From contig JAJCXM010000003.1 in NCBI GenBank assembly GCA_029263455.1, forward strand, positions 62,001 through 126,000: 64,000 nt of DNA, given 5' to 3'. Both the position numbers and the translations under genes were made by a program. Shown here in pieces: positions 34,994 through 41,998 of this stretch; positions within the stretch are counted from its first letter, which is position 1, and each line of letters opens with the position of its first letter. The stretch comes from Holophagae bacterium. Lineage in GTDB: Bacteria > Acidobacteriota > Holophagae > Acanthopleuribacterales > Acanthopleuribacteraceae. The notes beneath the pieces were generated by a model, which saw only the letters and a list, made by a program, of their open reading frames with translations, made no database searches and was not told where the DNA came from.

Positions 34994-36264
34994 AAATCTT
35001 CCCGAATCCAACGTTTGGCTTTCAACTCGAATCGCGGGAGTTGGCCGTTTTCAACTTCTATGACTGGAATCCTAAGTGAAAAGGCCGATCTCAGACGATT
35101 CTCAAGGTCCTGCACCAGAGCGTGCCCGTTTGAAATGGAGGGTTCCAATTCGATTTCCAACTGTAATTCTGTCATCGAACCCTTATGACTAACACGTACA
35201 CGGTATTCTTCGATTCCACCTACTTGACGAACGACTTCATCGATCGCTGCTGGAAAAACGTTCACACCACGAACGACAACCATATCGTCGATGCGACTGA
35301 GTATGCCACCTCTTAGGGCAAGCGAGGAACACACAGCGGCCATGGGTTCAGCTTCTGCCTTTTCCACCAAATCACCGGTCCGATACCGAATGAGCGGCAT
35401 GGCATAGCGTTTCAATGTCGTCAGCACCAATTCACCGCGCTCGCCTTCGGCCACCGGCCGCAAGCTTTCTGGATCAACAATTTCAACAAGAAACGCCTTT
35501 TCAAGCACACGGAGCAGGTTCGTGTCCTTCGGCCAGGCGAACGAAACAGGACCCACTTCGGTCATGCCGTGATGGTCGACAATCTCGGCATTGGGCCAAA
35601 GCAAGCTTAATTGCTGACGTACAGCCGCAATGCTGCCACCAGCCTCGCCAGCCACAAAGATGCGTTTGACACTGTCTGTATCGACGCCGTCGTGCTTGGC
35701 TTGTTGACCCAACCTTAGAGCGTAGGTTGGCGTGAGACAAAGCACGGTAACTTGATGGGTTTCAATCAGAGCAGCGCGTGTTTTGGTGTCAAGTCCCCCA
35801 CCTGGTAGGCATAAGCAGCCTAGTTGAGTAGCGGCCTCGAATGCTGACCAAAAACCTAGGAAGGGACCAAAAGAAAAGCAAAACAAAGCGCGATCAGATG
35901 CGCTGACATCCCAGATCTTAAGTATCGTCCGCCACTGATCAAGAATATCTCGCCACGAATCATTTGTGTCCAACCACCGCATTGGCTGTCCGCTAGTGGC
36001 GCTGGTCTGATGGTAACGGGCATATTGATCAAATGGATACGTAAGGTTGGTGCCGTTTGGCTGGTGCTGCAATTGATCGTCGACCAATTCGTGCTTGTTA
36101 GTAAACGGAAGCTCAGCCAATAGGCTGGTTAAACCTTCTTTCTTAAGGTCTGAATTCGCCAGTTTCGAGGCGTAGAAGCGGTTGTTCGGCAAGATGTGCC
36201 GCAACAGATCACGCAGGGCGCGCTCATGATAGGCACGAAACGCAAGGCGAGCCTCTTCAGTCAT
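34990..36264 (-). CDS. PaaK-like aryl-CoA ligase (AMP-forming)
   Basis: A 424-residue adenylate-forming enzyme of the phenylacetate-CoA ligase branch. The P-loop-equivalent is TSATSGQPM, followed by HHGMTEVGP, PLIRYRTGDLV, RIDDMVVVRGVNVFPAAIDE (the PaaK C-terminal signature) and a catalytic-Lys C-terminus LPRFELKAKRWI. Enzymes of this branch activate aromatic acids as CoA thioesters or load carrier proteins. It sits in an operon with a chorismate-lyase-like and a halogenase-like gene, so a hydroxybenzoate is a plausible substrate (inference). The ATG overlaps the upstream membrane gene by 8 nt. Confidence 0.85.
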   Translation of the reverse strand: MTEEARLAFRAYHERALRDLLRHILPNNRFYASKLANSDLKKEGLTSLLAELPFTNKHELVDDQLQHQPNGTNLTYPFDQYARYHQTSATSGQPMRWLDTNDSWRDILDQWRTILKIWDVSASDRALFCFSFGPFLGFWSAFEAATQLGCLCLPGGGLDTKTRAALIETHQVTVLCLTPTYALRLGQQAKHDGVDTDSVKRIFVAGEAGGSIAAVRQQLSLLWPNAEIVDHHGMTEVGPVSFAWPKDTNLLRVLEKAFLVEIVDPESLRPVAEGERGELVLTTLKRYAMPLIRYRTGDLVEKAEAEPMAAVCSSLALRGGILSRIDDMVVVRGVNVFPAAIDEVVRQVGGIEEYRVRVSHKGSMTELQLEIELEPSISNGHALVQDLENRLRSAFSLRIPVIEVENGQLPRFELKAKRWIREDL

Positions 36265-36799
36265 GTGTGGCTTGATTCTGAATGCTCTGATGAACTTTCG
36301 CTGCGCCTGGTCCTGGCTTATACAGAGAAACCAGGCATCCGCCTAATGCGGCGAAGAGGATTCCTAAGAGAAACTGCCAACGTAACGAACCCCATCCGCC
36401 TGCTGGTGGATGTAACGAAATGGCCGTAATCGCGTTAACGATGGGCGCGCCAGCAAAGACAATCGCCATCACAACTGCGGGCGATCCTTTAGCACCAAAC
36501 GCAAGTAGCACAAAAAAGGCACCAATGGAGCCAACCAGTCCTGCAAAGAGGGACCAGATAACGCCCTTCATCGGGAACACCCAACTTGCGCCATTGAACC
36601 AGAGCACCAATGCGGAGCCAATCATAGCCGTCAGAAAATAGGCGATGCCAACGACAAAAAAGGCCTTATAGCGGCCATTGACGGGATCGGCCATGCCTAT
36701 TTGCCCGGTGTGCAGGGCGATGCCGTAAAAGCCCCAAGACAGAACTGTGACAAACGCGAATATTAACCACGTGTAACCTATAGGGGATGCATCACTCAT
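36257..36799 (-). CDS. DMT/EamA-like small membrane transporter
   Basis: A 180-residue protein with about five membrane helices, like half of an EamA/DMT transporter: TWLIFAFVTVLSWGFYGIAL, KGVIWSLFAGLVGSIGAFFVLLA and GGWGSLRWQFLLGILFAALG. ATG at 36799 with AGGAG upstream, overlapping the thioesterase stop. As the only small transporter in the aromatic-acid operon it may export or import the product or precursor. It could also work as a homodimer, as small DMT proteins do. Confidence 0.72.
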   Translation of the reverse strand: MSDASPIGYTWLIFAFVTVLSWGFYGIALHTGQIGMADPVNGRYKAFFVVGIAYFLTAMIGSALVLWFNGASWVFPMKGVIWSLFAGLVGSIGAFFVLLAFGAKGSPAVVMAIVFAGAPIVNAITAISLHPPAGGWGSLRWQFLLGILFAALGGCLVSLYKPGPGAAKVHQSIQNQATHD

Positions 36800-37232
36800 C
36801 AATTGACTCCTCAGTATTTCCGAACTTCATTAGGATTGACTTTAATTCCGCGGGGATTGTGACCGACTTCATCTTACCGTCTTTGAACTCGGCACACACA
36901 GCCACCACCTCACCTTCAGCGACCTGTTCGCCGCTAACAGCGTGGTTCATTAAGAATTTCAAACGTAAACTACGGTTGCCGACGCGCATCACTTTAACGT
37001 GAATATCGCATTCATCTTCAAACCGTAGCGGCGCACGAAAGGAACAGGACGCATTGACACGTGGCCAGCTAAGAACGTGTTGCTCAGCGTTCTCCATCAC
37101 GGAACGGCCTAGATGCCGAAACCAAGCATGTTCCGCGCGTTCCATAAACCGAAAATAATTGGAAAAGTGCAATAGACCTGCTGCATCGGTGTCGGCAAAC
37201 TCCACCCTTGTTCGGTAACTAAACAAATTCAT
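36792..37232 (-). CDS. Hotdog acyl-CoA thioesterase (4HBT family)
   Basis: A 146-residue thioesterase. The N-terminal FADTDAAGLLHFSNYFRFME carries the catalytic Asp of the 4-hydroxybenzoyl-CoA thioesterase/YbgC branch, followed by the long helix HAWFRHLGRSVM and the core ASCSFRAPLRFEDECDIH. It hydrolyses acyl- or aroyl-CoA. In this operon, with an aryl-CoA ligase and chorismate-lyase-like protein, a hydroxybenzoyl-CoA substrate is attractive, but YbgC-type enzymes also take aliphatic acyl-CoA. Confidence 0.85.
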   Translation of the reverse strand: MNLFSYRTRVEFADTDAAGLLHFSNYFRFMERAEHAWFRHLGRSVMENAEQHVLSWPRVNASCSFRAPLRFEDECDIHVKVMRVGNRSLRLKFLMNHAVSGEQVAEGEVVAVCAEFKDGKMKSVTIPAELKSILMKFGNTEESIDE

Positions 37233-37253
37233 TTATCCGTCCGTTGGCGTTGA

Positions 37254-38528
37254 TTATTCGGCCGCTAAACACGTGCGCGGATCTGTTGGTTTGCCATGAC
37301 TTAACTCGTCTGGTACCTCTGCGACTCGACGGACGGCTGCGAACAGAGACGAAAAATCCTTTTCCACATGTCCAATCAGACAATCGGTGAGGTCCCCTTC
37401 CAACTCAGGATTCTGTTTGACAAGACCTCTAAAACTAAATCCTTCATCGTAGAAAGCATAAACCAACTTACGCATTGCTTCCAATCCCGACCGCACTTGA
37501 CGGCTGTAGTTCTCGAATTGCTGGCTGCCTACGTTTCCAGAAGCTATGGCTTCGTCAACCGCGATGGCTGCTTTCTCGCCACCCCAAAAGGCAAGAAACA
37601 GACCAGACGAAAAGACAGGGTCCAAGAATGAGAAGGCATCACCTGTCAAAACCAAGCCATCCGTCGCACAATGCTTAGCGCGGTACGAAAAATCGGCCGT
37701 CACACTGTAAGGAGCGCAACGTGTACCACAAGCCAAGTGTTTTTGAATCCAGGGATTCTTTTTGATTTCGCGTTCAAAAATTTCGCCAGGATCTCTAGTG
37801 TCTGCATAGAGATAGTCTTTCTCGGCAACGACTCCTACGCTCACCTTGTTATCTGGAAGTGGGATATACCAGAACCACCCTTTTTCAGGTATATAAGCGA
37901 CCGTTGTCGCTGCTTCGTCAATCCCTTTGTCTCGCAGTGCACCTTCGTAATATGTCCAGATCACCACTTTCTTGAGCTTCGGATCACGTTCTGACCAGGC
38001 AAACTTTTTGATCGCAAACGAGTTTCTGCCACTGGCGTCAATAACCACGCTAGACGATACGTCGGCCGTTGATCCGTCAGCACGATCAACGCGTACGCCG
38101 ACAATCTTCTGGTCCTCCATCAAAAGATCACGAACGCGTTCGCCCTCAAAAACGTCCACACCTTGTTCTTTCGTATGATCGAGCAACATCTGATCGAATT
38201 CGCTACGGACCACTTGCCAAGTGGTTGAGGCCTCATCTTGCATGTGTTTGAAGAAATAGAATGGGCTAGAAACCCGGCCCGTTTCGGACACAAACTGAAC
38301 CGAATACTTCTTTGGGAATCGAGATGCTTTCATCTTTTCGATAAAGCCGATCCGCTGAAGCGGGTAATAACAGTATGGAATCATTGATTCGCCAACCCGG
38401 TAGCGCGGGAACTTCTCTTTCTCAAAAACGACGACAGAACGACCACGTTGCGCCAAAGCACAAGCTGCAGTTGCGCCAGCTGGTCCACCGCCAATAATGG
38501 CAACGTCGTATTTCGTCTTGAGATTCAT
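37254..38528 (-). CDS. Flavin-dependent halogenase-like FAD oxidoreductase
   Basis: A 424-residue FAD enzyme. GGGPAG (13-18) is the dinucleotide-binding loop. RYRVGESMIP (43-51) is the conserved block of the tryptophan/phenol-halogenase-like family. Lys73/Lys74 lie where the family has its catalytic Lys. The halogenase signature WxWxIP is complete as WFWYIP (218-223), followed by GDAFSFLDPVFSSGL (296-310). The length is typical of carrier-protein- or phenol-acting halogenases, shorter than Trp halogenases. Geranylgeranyl-reductase-like enzymes share parts of this pattern, so halogenation is inferred. AAGGAG precedes the ATG. It lies between the chorismate-lyase-like and thioesterase genes. 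Confidence 0.8.
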   Translation of the reverse strand: MNLKTKYDVAIIGGGPAGATAACALAQRGRSVVVFEKEKFPRYRVGESMIPYCYYPLQRIGFIEKMKASRFPKKYSVQFVSETGRVSSPFYFFKHMQDEASTTWQVVRSEFDQMLLDHTKEQGVDVFEGERVRDLLMEDQKIVGVRVDRADGSTADVSSSVVIDASGRNSFAIKKFAWSERDPKLKKVVIWTYYEGALRDKGIDEAATTVAYIPEKGWFWYIPLPDNKVSVGVVAEKDYLYADTRDPGEIFEREIKKNPWIQKHLACGTRCAPYSVTADFSYRAKHCATDGLVLTGDAFSFLDPVFSSGLFLAFWGGEKAAIAVDEAIASGNVGSQQFENYSRQVRSGLEAMRKLVYAFYDEGFSFRGLVKQNPELEGDLTDCLIGHVEKDFSSLFAAVRRVAEVPDELSHGKPTDPRTCLAAE

Positions 38529-38537
38529 GCAGTCTCC

Positions 38538-39077
38538 TTATACTTCCGGCAATATCTCAACCACGTCTGCCAGAACCGAGCCATCACCGCCCACCAAGCG
38601 GTTGAGGCGACCGTGCAATAAGGTTCCTGGCTTTTGCGCGAAGAGATCTGAAAGCATGGCGTCAGCTGACAGTGAAAAAAAAGCGATGGGGTGACTCACG
38701 AACTCAATGGCGTGATTCTTCAAAATGGTTCCAAGCGGAATGACACCCTCTGAAATTTCTAGCCTTGCCGTTTCGGGAAATGCAGACAGGCCAATGCGTA
38801 TCGCGCCATATTCGACCGGCTTACCAGAACTTGTCTTTAAGATAACTTCTCGGCGAATTTCATCCTCATCACGTTCAATACGTAATATGTCCAGCACAAT
38901 TGTGTCATCGTGAAATCTTTCAAGTACACCCGTCATATCCTGCTGATGGACAAGCATACTGCGATAGGGTTGTGGCAGTTCTCTCGCGGAACAAGGATGG
39001 GCATGAGGAAGATGAACGCCCATTTCGTCTCGAAAGTACTTAAGCACTTTGGGAAATGTCAAAGATTCGACCTTCAT
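38538..39077 (-). CDS. Chorismate-lyase-like protein
   Basis: A 179-residue protein I place in the chorismate lyase/UbiC-DUF98-like fold. Supporting features are RREVILKTSSGKPVEYGAIR, resembling the lyase R-x-V-x-L strand followed by the substrate-side A/G-x-x-x-I/L block, and EISEGVIPLGTIL, resembling the PLG-x-xL motif. Chorismate lyase makes 4-hydroxybenzoate and pyruvate. Overall similarity is remote. It is the first gene of the operon, ATG at 39077, nine nt before the halogenase-like gene. A chorismate-to-4-hydroxybenzoate role is inferred from both fold and context. Confidence 0.6.
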   Translation of the reverse strand: MKVESLTFPKVLKYFRDEMGVHLPHAHPCSARELPQPYRSMLVHQQDMTGVLERFHDDTIVLDILRIERDEDEIRREVILKTSSGKPVEYGAIRIGLSAFPETARLEISEGVIPLGTILKNHAIEFVSHPIAFFSLSADAMLSDLFAQKPGTLLHGRLNRLVGGDGSVLADVVEILPEV

Positions 39078-39147
39078 TCACAAGGATTACGGCTGATCCA
39101 ATCGAGATGTTTCACTCGACCGATCATCGTCACTCAAACACACATCG

Positions 39148-39179
39148 GCACAAACCTCTCTATCCTATAGTGTTTGTGC
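39148..39179 (-). promoter_or_regulatory. Inverted repeat upstream of the halogenase-like operon
   Basis: GCACAAAC (39148-39155) and GTTTGTGC (39172-39179) form a perfect 8-bp inverted repeat with a 16-nt spacer, 70-100 nt before the first gene. On the minus strand a TTGATT...TAGGAT pair (16-nt spacer) overlaps it as a possible promoter. No T-tract follows, so an operator is more likely than a terminator for the upstream FAN1-like gene. Confidence 0.5.
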
Positions 39180-39190
39180 ATTCAATCAAG

Positions 39191-40837
39191 TCACTTTGCT
39201 CTTACGCGCACAATTTGAACGTTGACACCAAGCTCCAAAAGGAAATCATGCCAAATTCGCTGCGGCTCTTGAACGCGGTCGCCAGGGCCCTTCACCTCAA
39301 TGACCATGAACTCCTGCTCGTTCCAAACAACGAGATCTGGGAACCCTGATCTGAGGGATTGGTACTCGTCTAGAACCTGTCCGACCAATCGGATCAATTG
39401 CGAGCCATCCAAATGATTGATCCAACAAAGAAAGACTTCATTGGTCGCATCTGCAAAGCGCGTCAACCGACTATTTTCGTGGGCATGCTTCGCCAAAGTA
39501 CGACAGAAATAGGTGATCCGCTGCTCACGGGTCATGTTGATGATGCTCGCGGTCCAATGTGTCCAAATAGCGTGTCTACGTTGACAGAATCCGGGCGTTC
39601 CCAAATCGTTGGGACCAGATTGATAGGCATGATAAAAAGCGCCCTCACAATCCGCGTAAATGACGTCCCAGGCCAAAAAACCAACCAACGACTGGATATA
39701 AGCGTTTTCGGCGATGACACCCGCGTATCCTTTTGCGCGGTAATAATTCAGAACCCACGGCTCAATGTGAAGAGCTTCATCGTTCCAGATAAATTCCGCT
39801 TTGACAGCGGCGCGTTCACTTGCCTTATCCGCACTGATGCTCTGATCTTGGGGCGTCCGCACACCGAAGCGGCGGTTGATGTTCAAGCCGAGCTTGCGCT
39901 CTACCCGTTTCATTCGTTCCAAGAACCTCAATTGCTCACCACGCCGAGCAAAAATGTCTTTGGAGTCCGATAGATTCTTATAGGCATCACTTAAGAGTCC
40001 AAGTCGTTCTTGCAGTAACGTCAGCCTTTCTAGAGCCTTAACGCTTGAGCTACGCCCAAAACAGGCGACGTATAGATCAATCGCCTTGGCGTCGCCAACC
40101 TGTTTCTCCAGGCTCTTCAAGGCAAATAACCAACACCACAAAAGTGGTTTGGTAAAGGGTCGATCACTTTCAAATTGATGGTTGGCCTCTTGAATGATCA
40201 ATTCAGCTTGCTCAACATCGATGTCAGCCCGCAGCTCTGTACTTAACTGGAACCAATTGACATAGGCATCCAGACCAGCGCGCGATTTGAATTTTGAGCC
40301 AGCGGATAACGAATAACTTGGGTAATTGAGACGACCCAAATGCACCTTCACAAATTCGCTTAGGTCTTGAGCTGCATTGCCGAAATAGAGGCAGAAGAGT
40401 CGCCGAAAGAGATCCTTACCTTGTACCACCACCCAACTGCATTCTTCGATATGGGGTTGCAAAGTGGTCCAGTTCTCCTCCATCGCAGCGACAATCTCTT
40501 CTTTTCGTGCTCCAGGCATTTGTAGCCAGCGCCGTAGATCTGAAATAGGCAAGTGCCGCAGCACATCGCTGGCATTCTTGGCGGTGACAACTTGGGAAAT
40601 CAAACCCTCTTTGTTCAAACGCTGCCTGATTAACGCCGGTACAAGGTGTTTCTTTTCGCATAAGAAGGCAACGCCTTTGCGCTGGATCCACTTGACGTAA
40701 GGGGCTTGATATTCGGGACTAAGCTTTGTGAACCGATCAACCAAAGCGATTTCGTGATCACGCCACCAGCCAGAGCCACGTCTCCATACAGCGTTTAGAA
40801 CGTGCTTGAAGTTGGCTAAATAGTAAGGTTCTTCCAT
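39191..40837 (-). CDS. FAN1-type VRR-NUC nuclease
   Basis: A 548-residue protein ending in a VRR-NUC domain: GFPDLVVW (with the catalytic Asp), FMVIEVKGPGDRVQEPQ (Glu and Lys of the PD-(D/E)xK core) and WHDFLLELGVNVQIVRVR. The N-terminal part (YYLANFKHVLNAVWRRG onward) and overall size match bacterial FAN1, a structure-specific nuclease that unhooks DNA interstrand crosslinks. A helical TPR-like middle (about 200-330) also fits. ATG at 40837. It is upstream of, and on the same strand as, the halogenase-like operon but separated by 113 nt with its own regulatory repeat, so probably independent. Confidence 0.88.
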   Translation of the reverse strand: MEEPYYLANFKHVLNAVWRRGSGWWRDHEIALVDRFTKLSPEYQAPYVKWIQRKGVAFLCEKKHLVPALIRQRLNKEGLISQVVTAKNASDVLRHLPISDLRRWLQMPGARKEEIVAAMEENWTTLQPHIEECSWVVVQGKDLFRRLFCLYFGNAAQDLSEFVKVHLGRLNYPSYSLSAGSKFKSRAGLDAYVNWFQLSTELRADIDVEQAELIIQEANHQFESDRPFTKPLLWCWLFALKSLEKQVGDAKAIDLYVACFGRSSSVKALERLTLLQERLGLLSDAYKNLSDSKDIFARRGEQLRFLERMKRVERKLGLNINRRFGVRTPQDQSISADKASERAAVKAEFIWNDEALHIEPWVLNYYRAKGYAGVIAENAYIQSLVGFLAWDVIYADCEGAFYHAYQSGPNDLGTPGFCQRRHAIWTHWTASIINMTREQRITYFCRTLAKHAHENSRLTRFADATNEVFLCWINHLDGSQLIRLVGQVLDEYQSLRSGFPDLVVWNEQEFMVIEVKGPGDRVQEPQRIWHDFLLELGVNVQIVRVRAK

Positions 40838-40923
40838 GAATCTATTTTATCGATCGGCCGGACAGCCTATGTCGTGTAGAGCAAATAAACGTTTGCTTTA
40901 TAAAAGAATTCGGAAGCGTCAGG

Positions 40924-41997
40924 TTATGAAAAATCCAAATCAGTTACGCCTAAACCTGGCTTTTCGGATGGAATCAACCAGCCATCTTTAAGACTGAACG
41001 CGCCTCGAGTTGGATCATCAATCAAATCCAAATGACCGTCTAGATCGGCATAGTGAATATTGGGGCCCGACAACGCGAAGTGCAGGCCAGCCGAAATGGA
41101 CAATTCACATTCATCCATACAACCCACCATCACAGGAATTCGGGCAACTCGGGCGATTGAATTGACACGCAGAGCTTCGGTGATTCCGCCCACCTTCATC
41201 AGTTTGATATTAACCAAATCGACTAGACCGTGACGAGCCAGCTGAAAAGCATCAAGCGTGCTCAACATGGCCTCGTCCGCCATGACCAGAACCGGGACAG
41301 CCTTGGTCACCTCACCCAGTTGCTGCTTCGCTTCTCTTGGGGTGGGTTGTTCCAAAACCTCAAGATCCACTTTGTCTATCCCCTTAACAAAGTGCACCGT
41401 CTCGCCTACCGAATAGCCTTGATTGGCATCGAAGCGCAATTCGATCTTTGGGCCCACGGCTTCTCGCAACTTGATCATGCGCTCAATGTCGGTGTTTACA
41501 TCGGCACCACCCTTGATTTTTAGGCACTGAAATCCCCGGTTGATCCAGTCACGTGCGCGCTCGAGTGTTTCCTGCACGTCACAAATACCTATGGTGACGC
41601 TGGTGCGAATTCGTCTTCGATGCCCGCCAAGCACGCGGTACAAAGGTAATCGCGCCTTTTTTGCGAGCAAATCATAGAGAGCGACATCGACGGCTGCACG
41701 TAACGAGGGCAATTCTTTGAGACTCTTGTCCAGCGGCGCGGTTAAGGCAGATCGGCGCAACCCGTCTCGACCCACAAATTTTGAGAGCACGTAAGCCTCA
41801 GCTCCGGCTATCACTTGTTCAGGTGTCTCGCCAGTGACTTCCAGGTCAGGTGCCGCGCAGCCTAGACCAACCAGTCCCTCTGACGTCTGAATACGAACCA
41901 CAAGATTACACGCAGTCGTAACCGTCTCGTAGGCAATCGTATATGGCTCAAGTAGCTTGAAATCTAATCGATGGATGGATACATGCGTAATTCTCAA
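40924..41997 (-). CDS. Dipeptide epimerase/DgcA-like enolase-superfamily enzyme
   Basis: A 357-residue enolase-superfamily enzyme of the mandelate-racemase-like, dipeptide epimerase branch. Catalytic KxK is CLKIKGGAD; metal ligands are in ELRFDANQG, LEVLEQPT and VMADEAM; the second Lys is in VNIKLMKVGG. Family members epimerise L-Ala-D/L-Glu, and close relatives (DgcA) racemise N-acetyl-glutamate. Neighbouring DUF1611 (DgcN-like) and MurL-like genes support a glutamate-type substrate. The start is a TTG at 41997, one nt after the upstream stop, with a poor ribosome site. Confidence 0.88.
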   Translation of the reverse strand: MRITHVSIHRLDFKLLEPYTIAYETVTTACNLVVRIQTSEGLVGLGCAAPDLEVTGETPEQVIAGAEAYVLSKFVGRDGLRRSALTAPLDKSLKELPSLRAAVDVALYDLLAKKARLPLYRVLGGHRRRIRTSVTIGICDVQETLERARDWINRGFQCLKIKGGADVNTDIERMIKLREAVGPKIELRFDANQGYSVGETVHFVKGIDKVDLEVLEQPTPREAKQQLGEVTKAVPVLVMADEAMLSTLDAFQLARHGLVDLVNIKLMKVGGITEALRVNSIARVARIPVMVGCMDECELSISAGLHFALSGPNIHYADLDGHLDLIDDPTRGAFSLKDGWLIPSEKPGLGVTDLDFS

Positions 41998-41998
41998 A

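Noticed and set aside
34990-38528. Polyketide or aryl-polyene cluster
   Set aside because: No ketosynthase, ketoreductase or acyl-carrier protein gene is present, so only a short aromatic-acid pathway is proposed.
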